DNA of 64,000 nt from Ephemerocybe angulata. Lineage: Eukaryota > Basidiomycota > Agaricomycetes > Agaricales > Psathyrellaceae. The notes under the pieces were generated by a model. It ran no database searches. It was not told where the DNA came from and saw nothing but the letters and a program-made list of their open reading frames with translations. The stretch spans positions 930,001 to 994,000 of the forward strand of contig JAACJK010000220.1 of the NCBI GenBank assembly GCA_013368325.1. Direction: 5' to 3'. Every line of letters starts with the position of its first letter. The stretch's first letter is position 1. A program made the translations under genes and the position numbers. This document shows, in pieces, positions 13,801 to 25,471 of the stretch.

Positions 13801-16800
13801 GTCAACGACAGTCTTAACAAGCAGCAGTCTTTGAACAGCTGCATGGAAGGAGTGGCGGAGAAGGTCATTCGGGGCTGCATCAGCGATCTGAACGTTAAAG
13901 CCGCTCATCAAACGCTCCCAAAATTCTTGTCTGGGGAGCTCCGTCTCCTACTTGTGCTTAGCACTCACAGGATCGCCAAGACTCGCGATGTTGCGTCAAA
14001 ATACTTGAATCGCCTCATCACATCCTTCCCGTCTCTGATGTGTGACTCTCAGTTCGTCTTCACCCTTCTGGAGGTGTTGACACTCCTGCAACGCGCAGCT
14101 GAGAATGAGTTTGTTGACGAGGTGTGTAGTGTATCATCTGCATCGTCTTTGCTAAACTGATATCTCTTGAAGTACAATCCTGTTTATGAATACCACTCGG
14201 ATAGGAGCGACACGTCAATTCAACTGACGGATAGCTACCAAGTCCGGAATGAGATACTCATGCAGTTGAAACGGTACGCTAATGCGTGGTTGGAGCTGGC
14301 TCTCGGTCGAGCGCCCATGGAACTTCAATCCACTCTACAGGTACATGCGTTATATTCCCATCCAAAACCCTACTTACACTTCGTTCAGAAATATCTCTCT
14401 TTCAGCCAATCTGCGTCGAGCTTAGGGACATCGGAACTCGGCGCGTCTGTTGCGGAAAGCTTTGGGAAGGGCGTTGGGCCTTTGAATCGACATCTTGGTA
14501 AGGATCGCGTTTTCAAACCTCTGGGCTTAGACTGACCTTCCGCCAGTTTCATTGTCGAATATATCTCAGGCGCCTGTCGACGGTGCGAAAAGCTTGGCTA
14601 GTCAAATCGCGATCAAAGGCTATTACTCTGGAGAAGCCGCGGGCATCAGACTCTCAACATGTTAGTATCCCTCGTTTTTCGTCTGGTATCATGCTGACGT
14701 TTTGCAGCGCTCGACAGCTTGACGGATCCACCTCCGCAAGACGCGCCTCACGCTGAACTGCGGGCCCTTCAGGATGAAATGCTACAAGCAAAAGAAGGCG
14801 TGCGGACTAAGAAGAGTGTTCTGACGGTTCACGACCTTCGCCGCTTACTTTATCGCTGTGCGGCTGTCCTGATATCTCTGAAGAATGTGAGTTGTTCGCA
14901 GCTTGCACTTTTCGAACTCGGGTTAATGTTTCCGCTCTCAAGCCTGACTATGATTTACTGCACCTTCTTGTGTCTTTGCCATTTGCCGTGTCGACACCTG
15001 CGGCAACATCCACAGCGATCGAAGTGTGGAGCTGGCTAATCGCTGAAAATCCGTCTCTAGAGGTCGCCGTGATGAGCGAAATTCTGTCAGCATGGAACGA
15101 GTCGATCGCTCGGGCTCAAGGATTCTTCTCGAAAGCACTCAGGTAATGGATATCGGTGCAATATGATAGTTGCAACTAACACTCTGGGCTTTCCTTAGAT
15201 ATCACGATCCGCTTTACAATATCATAAGCTATAGCCCCACCGACAAGGGCATCATCGATCGTGGATGGGCTGCAGCTCGCCGGGTTTTGAAGCCGCATTC
15301 GTTGGTCATCCAAATGCTTTTCAGCCGACTTCAAGCAGCCCGATATCACCGTCCTACGGTTATGTACATCATCCAGAAGATAGTGTTGCGAGCAGCGTAT
15401 GCATTCAAGAGCATGAGGTGAGCTACCTTCTTCGCTATGCCGTCCTGCTCGATCTAATACTCTCCTTCTGTTCAAAGTACACATCCATTGGCTAGGGAGC
15501 TGCGCTTCTCATTCCTGATGTTCGGCTTTGAAACGTTGAAGAGTTCGTCCTTGGATGCCTACTGTGAGAATGTGCTTCGAACCGCTCTGTATACCACTGC
15601 ATATTCCTGGTTCTCGGTGAGGGGAAAGTGAGTTGTTCACGAACCTTTACGAATTATAACTAATCGGGCGTGAAAGTTGGTCGTACGGGGCGAGCCGTGT
15701 TCAAGTCGACGCCGACATCAAAGTCTGCTCTGAATTCCTTGCCTACCTTCAGACGGACGCTGTTCGAGGCTCACCTATTATCTCGAGTTTGGCGCCTGTT
15801 CAGCTCGGTTCACGTGTGGCGTGTAAGTGATCCTCATCGTCCTTGTTGTGCGTCCTGTTGAGATCCCTGCAGTCTATGGCGAGCGGCTTCGGGCCATGAA
15901 CCTTCCCCTTCGGTTGCTTTGCGAACACGAGATCTCGCGACTGTGTGTTTGGGGCAATCCCCTGAATGAGCCAAAGAAGGGTGCTGATATTCTTGGAACT
16001 ACAGAGAGGACTGTCCTCGAGGTGATTGCTCTCGTTTTATCAAAATGTTCAATCCTTTGACCACATGTCCAAGACTGCCTGGCCTGGCATCGTTGGGACC
16101 ATATGGCAGGTGGACCCCGCCATCGCAGTCTTCTTCGCGGAAAGGTTCCCGCATCTCAGCATCCGGTACGAGGTCGCAAAACTGGTTCGATCAAGTACGA
16201 CCAGTGTCTTGGATGTGCCCGAAGCACTGCCTTTGCTTGTCGGAGAACGGCTGGACCCACAAGTGCGTCGAGACCTGAAGGTGAGAATTGACCCTGTCTC
16301 TGTGAAGTTCAGTTGTGACGCATCCCCTCAGTATCTGCTTTTCTGGGCACCCGTCCCACCCATTATCGCCAACACGTTCTTTGAGCGGCGGTACAACAGC
16401 GACCCCTTGATCCTTCAATACGCTCATCGGGTGCTGGCGCAACATCCGGTGGAACTGACGTTCTTTTTCATCCCGCAAGTTGTCCAAGCTTTGCGGTATG
16501 ACACGCTCGGTAGGTCTTGCTCCTGCGAGTCCAGCAACCGTGAGACTCAACCTATCTGAAGGATATGTTGGGCGCTTTATCTTCGAGACGGCAAAGATCT
16601 CACAACTGTTCTGCCACCAAATCATCTGGAATATGAAAGCCAACTGCTACAAGGATGATGGTGCCGAGATCGTAAGCATGGATCATCTTGACCCAAGTGC
16701 GAAATTTACTGAATAGTATGGCTTGCAGGAAGATCCAATGAAGCCAGTATTCGACGCTATGATCGCAAAGGTTGTCGATTCCCTCTCAGGAGGTCCTCGT

Positions 16801-18324
16801 TCGTTTTATGATCGCGAGTTCTCGTTCTTCAACGAGGTCACTTCGATCTCTGGGAAGCTGAAGCCCTACATCAAGAAGACCAAGCCGGAGAAAAAGGTAT
16901 ATGAGTTGTATAAGAGATGAAATGCGATAGAAATGTGTACTGACCCTTTAAATAAGGCAAAAATCGACGAAGAGATGGCCAAGATCAGCGTCGACGTTGG
17001 CGTATACCTACCCAGTAACCCTGACGGTGTGGTAGTTGACATCGACAAGAAGTCGGGCCGGCCGCTTCAGAGTCATGCAAAAGCTCCTTTCATGGCCACA
17101 TTCAAAGTCCGGAAAGAGCGGATCGTCGTTCAGTCTAATCCGGACTCGTTGCTGGATGGCGATGCTGCGGGCGTCAAAACAGTAGAAGAGTACGACGTCT
17201 GGCAGCAGGCTATCTTCAAGGTCGGAGATGATTGTCGCCAAGATGTGCTGGCCCTTCAAGTCATCGCCATGTTCAAGAGCATCTTTGAGTCGGTTGGGAT
17301 TACGTTGTACCTATTCCCCTATCGTGTCACAGCGACTGGTCCAGGGGTGAGTGGGTCCCAGTTCATAGCCTTTAATTGGCTAACCTGTTTGCAGTGCGGT
17401 GTGATTGATGTTGTTCCGAACTCGACATCGCGAGACGAAATGGGTAGGGCTAAAGTCAATGATCTTTTAGACTTCTTCGTAGCGAAGTATGGCGGCGAGG
17501 ACACCGTTTCGTTCCAGAAAGCAAGGCTTAACTTCATACAATCCATGGCCGCTTACTCTGTCGCTTGCTATATCCTTCAAATCAAGGATCGACATAATGG
17601 AAACATCATGATCGACGGGGAAGGGCATATTGTTCACATTGGTAGGTTTCCTGCCCTTTTCACCATATACTCATCCTGACACTGTTTTGGTCCTTTAGAC
17701 TTCGGGTTCCTGTTCGATATAGATAAGTCGCCTATCTTCTTCCTCAATGTCTTGGCTTACCTGGCTTGTTTCGATGTTTACGACCTGGAGTAAGTGTCTA
17801 TCTCGTTCGCTCAGATCATGCTGGAGCCAAATTTATTCCTAGGGCGTCAAATTTGAACCAAACTCATTCAAGCTCAACCACGAGATGGTGCTTCTCATGG
17901 GCGGCCGGTACTCCCAAGGTTATCAGCTCTTCCAGAACTTGACAGTCAAGGCCTTCTTGGCTATCCGCCCTTTCGCTCACGCAATTGTTGACACTGTTGC
18001 ACTCATGCTTGACACTGGCCTGCCATCCTTTAAGGGTGAAGGCACCATCAAGAGACTGCGCGACCGTTTCACCCTCCAATTGAACGAACGACAAGCCGCG
18101 GAGTACATGGTGGGGGTCATTAAGAACGCCCACGAGAATGTTCGTAGTACTGCCTACGACGAGTTCCAAAGGGTGAATGTTCCTTCTCGTCCACATATGC
18201 TTGTATACTAACCAACTTGAAACCATCCCTTCTATAGCTTCAGAACGGTAAGCCCCTTTTGCTTTCAATTTGAATGCTTTTGTTGATAATTGCATCTTTT
18301 CCCTTAGGAATCCCGTACAAGTGA
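10867..18324 (+). CDS. STT4: Phosphatidylinositol 4-kinase type III alpha (Stt4)
   Basis: Makes PI4P at the plasma membrane, supporting cell-wall integrity and PI(4,5)P2 supply. The start is ATG 10867: eight bases, then intron 10875-10927 (GTGAGT...CATAG), giving MDCLELNIHQRILSDLA. About 20 introns follow, and the protein is near 1,900 residues, normal for this family. The first two thirds are helical-repeat scaffold (e.g. LLSNNSPISDNMVQEAAL near 12200). The PIK/lipid-kinase unique part includes FWAPVPPIIANTFFERRY at 16345. The kinase domain has KVGDDCRQDVLALQ (17218), DRHNGNIMIDGEGHIVHI (17590) and DFGFLFDI (17699), then GVKFEPNSFKLNHEMVLLMGG and a C-terminal NGIPYK with TGA at 18322. The join after DFGFLFDI is abnormal (see findings). 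First-exon choice rests on the fit to the family N-terminus. Confidence 0.93.
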
Positions 18325-18616
18325 TTTAGTGTACAGGATGGCTTGGAAAACAAAATGATCTGACCGTGGATTTCCTTTTTGAGGGGAAGTGGCGTTAAAC
18401 TCAAAGGACCTGGTGCTCGTGAACGAGTGGCCAAGTCTGCCATGTGGGAACCTTTTTTCTAGTAAAACGAGTCGCACTTCTGTTTCTGCATCCCTGGACA
18501 CTGTTGCCGTTCAAATCAATCCTCCCAAATCTGATTCGTGTATTGCTTCTGTTCCCTTTGTCTCGTCAGTCCTTTCACCTGCTGGAGTCAGTTTCCCCCC
18601 GAAGGTCTCTCTCCGA

Positions 18617-18708
18617 GGCACTATAGCCAAGTGGTTAAGGCGATGCACTCGAATCGCTTCGATATGCATTCCTCTTTGAGGGCGCAGGTTCAAGTCCTGC
18701 TGGTGTCG
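18617..18708 (+). tRNA. tRNA-Ser(CGA) with 10-nt intron
   Basis: The acceptor GGCACTA pairs with TGGTGTC (two G-U), discriminator G, as expected for serine. The D-arm GCC...GGC is intact. The anticodon stem ATGCA/TGCAT closes a 17-nt loop: CTCGAA, a 10-nt intron after position 37, then A. The anticodon is CGA, reading UCG. A long variable arm (CCTC/GAGG stem) confirms class II, and the T-arm is GCAGG-TTCAAGT-CCTGC. Mature length is 82 nt plus CCA. It sits about 290 bp downstream of STT4. Confidence 0.93.
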
Positions 18709-19377
18709 TTCCTATCCTTTTTGCTCATCGCTTTTTCCATCAATACCAGCAGCCAGATGGCCCTCCGGGCTGAGGGCTCCCACCCCACATTTCGGTGTCG
18801 CGCGTTCGAGCGGGACCAGACGGACCTGAATGGTCCTGGGCACTTGCCACTTGGAAGTCGATCCTGGATTTTGCAACCCTGGCTTTCGGCCAGCATGTAG
18901 CCTGTATTTTAGACGGAAGGTAGGTGCGAGAGTGCGAGGGCGAAACCACCTTCTAGGCTAGCTACGGGCAAGCCAATAAGTAAGGATTCAGAAACCCAAG
19001 ATATATACAAGATATAGCCTGCAAGATCCTCCAGTCCGCGAGGACTGCCTCGGAACGGGCTGAGGCAAGTCAAGCAGAACACAGAAAACTGCTGATCCGT
19101 CGAATAGTCGACACAGGGCTCACCCCCGAAATCGAGGCTCGAGCAATCGACAGGTCAAACACTTTCTAGGAATCCCTCCAAAAGCCAGATGCGGAGGTCT
19201 TTCTCTTTGTCGCCTTATTTCATTCTTTCGTTTCCGGAAGTTTCTGGAATAGGTAGTTTCCTACTTAGGCGATCGGGATCAAAGGACTTGAACAACACAA
19301 ACTCAACCTGCAGGTACACCTTCCTTCGGCATCAATTCTTTGCACACTCGTAAAAACCACACCATTCCTTTCGAGAT
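18709..19377 (+). other. Intergenic with several small hairpins
   Basis: No gene is supported. Near 19032-19047 CAGTCC-GCGA-GGACTG forms a perfect 6-bp stem with a GNRA-type tetraloop, followed at once by CCTC...GAGG (19048-19065). A GTCGA...TCGAC stem lies at about 19099-19112. The region could hold a short structured RNA, but no family signature (RNase P, MRP, U snRNA, SRP) was convincing. Confidence 0.35.
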
Positions 19378-19385
19378 TATAAAAG
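19378..19385 (+). promoter_or_regulatory. TATA box of the 19458 gene
   Basis: TATAAAAG 80 bp before ATG 19458, the usual spacing for a fungal TATA-type promoter. Confidence 0.55.
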
Positions 19386-19457
19386 AGGCTGGGCTGAACA
19401 GGTAGAGTGCAGTTTTCATCCGCTCTAGTTTCATTCTATCGACTCACAGTTGCAATC

Positions 19458-20451
19458 ATGCAGACCATTGTTCGGGACCTTCGCGATCGAACGCACTACT
19501 TTGCTGATCGCGACCTGCTCGACAACTTGGAGTGGTTCGAAGCAGGTCCCAACAATGACCGCCTCGTCACCCGAGAATCAGCGCGGAACTTCAGAAATGC
19601 GTTGGATGCATGCGTCAGCAACACACAGGCTGGACCGTCCAGTCTTCCGCCACGATTCCCTCCACCTGCCACCCTATCTGCAGTCGTTCGCCTTTCCACC
19701 CAACAATACTCCCTGACATCTTGCGGCAACTGGGATCCTGAAAGTCAGGACGCGCCGTCGTTGGCGTTCACCATGTCCAGAGCCCTGGCCGAGGATCCCT
19801 TTGTCCCTCAGCTTGCAGGAGATTTCCAGGCAGGGATGAATAACCTCGAACGAGTGTGCGCACGCCTTTTCGGGATGCGAGGGGATCCTCAGCCGGCTGT
19901 CGGGGCTGTGGCTGGGTTGAACCTTCACAGTCAACTGAGAATCTACCATAAAGTATTTCAGGTGAGCCATATCATATGTCTTCGCTGCACAGATAAGTAG
20001 AGGTACTGACGCTTCGATGATCGGATTGCAGACACAGGATAGAATCCCGGCCGGGGGGGAGGAAAGTTCAGAATCAGGAACTGCCGAAACCGTTGAGTTT
20101 AAACTCGAAGACTGGCCGCTCCGCCACGCAGAAGCTAGACCTGAGCTTGAGAAGCTCAAGGGCACGCATTTCGTTGTGCCGCTCCCCGCTTACGACCAGG
20201 CAGGCGAGCTCATCCGACCTACTCGGTACGAAGAGCAGCTGAAAGGAGCGATCGTTCGGCTGTTTTTTGGTGTCAGGCATTGGACTGACAAGAACAACCA
20301 TGCATTCACTGCCGATATCCAGAGCATACGCGTCCTCGTCCCACCTCCTTCGCCTAATGCCGGCCAGTTTACTAGGAAACGGGTCGCCAGGTTCGACGAT
20401 TATGTTGTGGAACCTTCGTCTGCAAGGAAGAAGGCCAGACAAAACATTTAG
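19458..20451 (+). CDS. Unrecognised ~300-residue protein with basic C-terminus
   Basis: I do not recognise the family. The ATG at 19458 starts MQTIVRDLRDRTHYFADRDL. An open exon runs to 19960, a 71-bp intron (GTGAGCC...TTGCAG, 19961-20031) joins VFQ to TQDRIPAG, and the second exon ends at 20451. The N-terminal third is mixed helical with a Ser/Pro linker (AGPSSLPPRFPPPA). The second exon contains a long amphipathic piece and a basic tail (TRKRVARF, SARKKARQ) resembling nuclear localisation signals. No signal peptide or TM segment is visible. It has its own TATA element and is convergent with the cupredoxin gene; the 20452-20685 gap holds only 3' flanks. Confidence 0.7.
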
Positions 20452-20685
20452 AAATATTTAGATCAGAGTTTTGATTACGATGAAGGGAACATTGAAATTG
20501 GCAATTGTCTAGTACTCAAATAGGATCTTATGTGTCGCTTGCACACACTGAGTTCAATTTGCACCATCAATACCCGCCAGGTCTGTACATAAACTACAAA
20601 CTCATCTGAAATGTCGTACAAAGGAAAGAGTGAAGCAATTTTCACGTAGTCTGCAATGAGCCATGGCTGAACCTGCTCATGAAGC

Positions 20686-21583
20686 TTAAAGTAAGGCAAA
20701 CCCAGCAACACCACCAGCAACAGCGAGCAACACAGCGCCGGTAGAAGCTACCACAGACGAGGCGCCGTTTCCACCATTGTTACCGGAGGTGGACGTGTTA
20801 CTCCCAGCGGGAGAGGTCGAGGTGCTAGTCTGAGTTCCGCTTGTGGAACCGCTGGTCGTAGTTGAAGAGGTAGATCCTCCGCTCTTAGCACGGTCCTGAA
20901 TACGGGCATAAGTTATATGATTACCATCGAAGCAAGATTGATCCATACTTGGAAAGCTGCAAAGGTATTCTCTGCGGTTGGGTTCACAGCGAAAACCATT
21001 CCTCCCTGGCAATGGCTGAGGAGCAGTTAGCTACAAATCACGTTTAAAGCAGGACGGTTGCTGACTTGAGGGGCGCAGTTTGAGCGCAGTAGAACCATGC
21101 AGGGTCCGTGCTGTCGACGGTCCAGTTCCACACGGTGGGGGTTGTCGCAGAGGCGACGGAGACAAAGCCAGAGTCGTCCTCCTCATCGTCACCAGAGGTT
21201 TCGCAAGGCTTGTCAAAGCTGGATTTCGTTACAGTCTACGTGGAATGGGGCGTCATGTAAGCAAAGAGAAAGGTCCTTGCACCGTGCGCGTTTGGATGGA
21301 CGAACATGATTTTTTGGGTAGCTATGGAGAACACGCCCGTGTCAGGTGAGAGATTGAACGGGGCATAAACGCAGGGAAACTTACAAGGAAAAGACAATAA
21401 CGTCTCCTTCAGCAGCAGTTACGCTAGAAGGCTCGAAGGTGAGCTAGAGTAGAGGGTGAGCATTAGATCGGCGTAAAGGTGGGGCACCGGTAGACATACG
21501 CCGTTCTGTCCTACAGCGACGGGGATGTCTGCAGCTGAAGCGACGAAGGGAAGCAAAGCAGCGAAGGCCCAAGAGAGTTGCAT
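20686..21583 (-). CDS. Secreted GPI-anchored cupredoxin (plastocyanin-like)
   Basis: The ATG at 21583 starts a signal peptide (MQLSWAFAALLPFVASAADI). After introns the protein reads LTFEPSSVTAAEGDVIVFS, then YPKNH, then PAWFYCAQTAPLN joined by an intron (GTCAGC...CTCAG) to HCQGGMVFAVNP. These supply the His, Cys, His and Met ligands of a type-1 copper site. A Ser/Thr-rich stalk (SGGSTSSTTTSGSTSGTQ) leads to a C-terminal hydrophobic tail (AVLLAVAGGVAGFALL), typical of GPI attachment. Fungal proteins of this architecture sit in the wall or on the membrane. Electron-transfer partners are unknown; structural or copper-binding roles are possible. Confidence 0.82.
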
Positions 21584-23240
21584 GTTAAGATCGGATCTGT
21601 AAGTGTTAAGGGCAATGAGATGGGGGAGCCTGCGAGCGATGCGTTAGTGGATTGTGGGGTATACATGCGATGTACAACATACTCTGCTCAGTGTATTTGT
21701 TTGGAGGGGAAAACGACGGGGTGTGAGGCAATTACGCCCGTTACACGAGCCTTATATCCACTCCACGAGCAGATTAGAATCTATTCCAGATATGGTAGAA
21801 GCCAAGGTCCAAGGAGAAGGAAATGTCTGGGCAGCAGCGCAAGGCAGGACAATGCCATCATCGCTTATGACATGGGACCCACCTTTCACTTAATAGACTG
21901 TCGACAAGAAAAAAGAGAGACACACTGGGAGGGATACCACCGGGTGAGCCATAACTACGTACCCTCAGCTTAGCAGACCCCATTACTAGCCGATTTCAAG
22001 CAGATGCCTCTCCTGGTAGCATTGAATTGTGGAGGCAAAGCGAGCAGGTCCAGCTGCTGCGATCAGTCACAGCGAGGCAGTATGTTTGACAAACCGTGTC
22101 GGCCGGTGTACACGCAGGGTGGATACCGAGTAGATTCGGTGGAGCGTAGCTGAGAGAAAGAATCATCAAGGGAGTGTTACCTCAACGACAAATGCCGCTC
22201 GCGCAGAAGTAGACTTTTACCACTCACGGCACCCATGAGTCAGACCCCAAGTCCACGTCAGCACACATAAAAAGACAGACTACCACTGCTCTGCCAGAGG
22301 TGCTTACTCTTAGACGCTAGTCATTGCTGCGCGATTGGCATTCCAAGCAGCCGCGATTCCGAGGTGAAGCTCCAACACGGCCAAACCTCCCCGTTATGAG
22401 CGCTGAACTTTAACCTCTAAGCCCATCCCCGCCGTAGAGAGCCAAGCCGTTGAGCTTGAAGGGTGGGCGCTTACAACATAGATACAATTCCCACCCGAAA
22501 ATCGCAAGCCCATGCCATTTCCGGGCATGTTCCAATGCCAAGCGTTATGTTCATTGTCACTGGTCTGTTGCTTCCAACCTGCATGCCTTGAGCTTGAGGA
22601 TGCACGGCGCTCGAGGGAAAACGGGATGGTAGGTGACAAGCGATTCTGGCCTTCATTGGCTGGCATCCGCCGGCATTCTATGCCGAGTTTGCAACTGTAT
22701 TCCCATTCCCACACTCCCAGGATATCCTGAAGTATCCTGAGCAAACTTCTAACCTTTCCTCAACCTTTCTTTCATCTTTAACCTGTTCTCGTCATCGAGC
22801 TCCAACTGCATCGGCGGACTCACTCGCTTGATTCGAGGTAAAAAGGTGGATAAATGACCTGGGTATCGTAGTCGGGTAAATTAAGGAGATCATACAGTAC
22901 AAAGACTGGAAATCGAAGGACTGATAATGTACACAAATTGAATGCACGTAAAGTCATCAGTAACGTAGGCCAAGAAATGGAGGAGAACGAATAAAGCTAC
23001 AGTAGAGAATGCGATGGAATAGATATGTCCCACAATGGACCTGAATAACTAAAGTCGCGAAGAATGATAGAGGCCAGTCTCTTGGGTTGTAGGTAGATTT
23101 GTAGATATGAGTGCAGTAATACAAGGCCATTCCCAGTGGACACATTCATAACTGCTGGTGACGAGCCTAGAAGAATGATGAAAGGGAGAAAAGAGAACCA
23201 TCGAGAGTTGTTGCAACAGTACCATTGAAGTTGACGCAAC
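21584..23240. other. Long intergenic region (1.66 kb)
   Basis: No gene supported on either strand; open frames are short and without codon or domain signal. It contains the cupredoxin promoter and the 3' flank of the first Gly-rich gene. A 16-base direct repeat, ATCCTGAAGTATCCTG, lies at 22724-22739 and recurs at 27473-27488 on the far side of the Gly-rich pair. Confidence 0.5.
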
Positions 23241-24266
23241 CTACATCATCCCACACAAAGCCCACACAAGCCCAATAGCACCAACGAGCCCAAGATTCGA
23301 CTGCGTCAATGCCGACATGGCTCCATCTACGAGGGGTACCTCATTTCCAATTGTGGTATTCAAACAATTGAGCAAGTTGGTGTCGATGTTGGAGGGTAGG
23401 GCAGTGTCGGGGGTCGAAGTGTCATCTGTGAACGCCGCAGAGTTGTTATAACCATCCAAGGAGAGTGCCACACTGCTTGCACGATAGTACTGGACGACCT
23501 GCTCTGGTTTGGGCAAACCAACGTCCGAGCCGTCGTAAGCGGTTGCGGTGATATCTTGGCTGGCTAGCGAGGAGCCGCAGTCTTCTTTTATTGACTGGAT
23601 GAGGGAGGTTACCGTTGTAGTGTCTGCGAGAACTCGGAATGTAGTTTGGGGGTTGTTCGAGATGAAGGTCGCGGTCTGCTGTTCCCCGCCAGGTCGGCTG
23701 CCGTTTCGCGGATTTCCATACTATTGGCAGGAAAGAATATCGATTCAGTAGAGCTCTGATACTGGTTGGAGCATGATACTCACCTCGCTATTGTGAAGGT
23801 AAGCTGATGTGCCGAGGGCAGCAGTTCCACCGAAGGCTATAGGCCAGAAGAAGAATGGGAAGCCACGTCCAGCTGTGCCCTTTCCGGCAACACCGCCTGG
23901 ATATCCACTCCCATATGCTCTGATGAACCATTAGCGTCACCTTTCATTCCGACATTAAGTTTATGAGACTGACCTCGAGCCATAGACATCAGTCCTCGTC
24001 CCTCCACCAACAGTCCTCCCAGCAAACAAAGAGCCAGAAGGGATATTTGATACACTACGAGTGCCTGCGCCAGACGTTGAGGCGCCTCTGCTAGTGCCTC
24101 CACTGGAAATCGTTCCTGCGCTTCGACCGCCTCCGCTGCTCCCACCACTGCCGCCAGATTTTCCCCCGCCTCCGCCTCCACCTTTTCCTCCGCCTCCTCC
24201 ACCTTTTCTACGCCATAGCTTTCGTCTTTCGGTGGAAGGCGAGCTGAAAATTGGTACAAACACCAT
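23241..24266 (-). CDS. Gly/Ser-rich C-tail-anchored fungal protein, copy A
   Basis: Function unknown. The ATG at 24266 starts MVFVPIFSSPSTERRKLWRR, followed by a long Gly/Lys/Ser-rich tract (24210-24040). The family core comes next: FAGRTVGGGTRTDVYGSR, an intron, AYGSGYPGGVAGKG and RGFPFFFWPIAFGG. After another intron a folded part includes QQTATFISNNPQTTFRV, QYYRASSVALSLDGYNNSAA and a hydrophobic C-terminus (LGLVGAIGLVWALCGMM), which looks like a tail anchor or GPI signal. Agaricomycete genomes, as I recall them, carry many such proteins. The same-strand neighbour 25472-26562 is a paralog with the same motif order. A minus-strand TATAAA lies at 24419-24424. Confidence 0.75.
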
Positions 24267-25471
24267 TGTCGTAAGAGCGTTCGTTAAAAGTCGTTCGTCT
24301 GATGTGAGAGAAGAGATATGGAGTCGCCAAGCAGAAGTGACAAAGCTCGAGCTTTTATGTGCGGCTGGGAGATATCGTCACGGTGGAGACAGAACAATGC
24401 AGGGAGAAGTTGAGATCCTTTATAGGCGGGGATCCACAGCACCAGAAGTACACACCAGATGACCGGAAAGCTGAAGAGCGAAGGCTGTGTGCAATTGTGC
24501 CGGAGTGTGGGAGGAAAATGGGAGGCGAAGGATCGGATGACATAACGGTCGACCGATAAGCGCCAAGCAATCTTGGCCAAGCGCTCAATCAGGACCGTAA
24601 TCATCATTCTGGGCGTCAAACGGTGACTCGAGGCCCGAATAAGGGCTTTCAAGGTCGCGAAAGGTGTATTTCGCTCTTGAAAGTACCGCCTGCTACACAC
24701 GGCTGTGGTGTGTATCTTTGGCACGTTTGTTAAGGCGATCTAGAAGCGGACTGAGCTCCATCACAACCCATTTTACAGCAGACCCTTATTAGGATCTTAT
24801 GGATGGCAAAAGGCCAGTTTGAAGGGGCTACATTTAGCTGCCATGTGCAAAGGGCAAGTTGAATGCAAATAACTGGCCTTAGGCATGCTCCTTAACACTG
24901 CCATAGAACTGCGACCGTCGCGAATAGTAGGATTTCTCGTGGCAGGATTGGATGTACTCATTGTGACGGCAAGGCAGAACGGGAAACCCACGTCGCATGT
25001 CCGGGGAAGTAGGATGAATGATAAAGATTATACCCGGTTCAGTAGGCTTCGACGTGTTTACCGAGGCTTGCCCTTCATTTCAGCGATCTTGGTCGCCAAC
25101 CATTGGAAAGGGCCAATATAACCAGAACGAAAGCCCGAGGAGTCGAGCTTCAATCAAGTTCGGGCTTTAAAAGCCTCTACGCTTGGCGTCAGCCTGAAGC
25201 AAGGACCATCGAATCCCCCCTGTTTGAAGCATAAACAAGAACTCTCATAGAACACTGATGTCAGTTGAGGTAAACATGGTGTCCTGAGCGGCACGTTAAC
25301 CAACGCGAAACGGACTTCCGTCCGTGCATTCATGAAACAAGTGGATGCATTCAAGTTCAGGGATTAGAGTATCACACACTACAATACTGTCCACGATATC
25401 ATAGCACAGAGCACGGGACGCAGAAAGCAGAAAGGAGTCGTGAGCGTAGGCCTCAAACTCCCCTCAAGAGC
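24267..25471. other. Intergenic between the two Gly-rich paralogs
   Basis: About 1.2 kb. It contains the minus-strand TATAAA at 24419-24424 (about 155 bp before the copy A ATG) and the 3' flank of copy B. Open frames here are short and unsupported. Confidence 0.5.

Noticed and set aside
21578..21973. 131-codon open frame opposite the cupredoxin promoter
   Set aside because: No family features; composition like the surrounding non-coding DNA.
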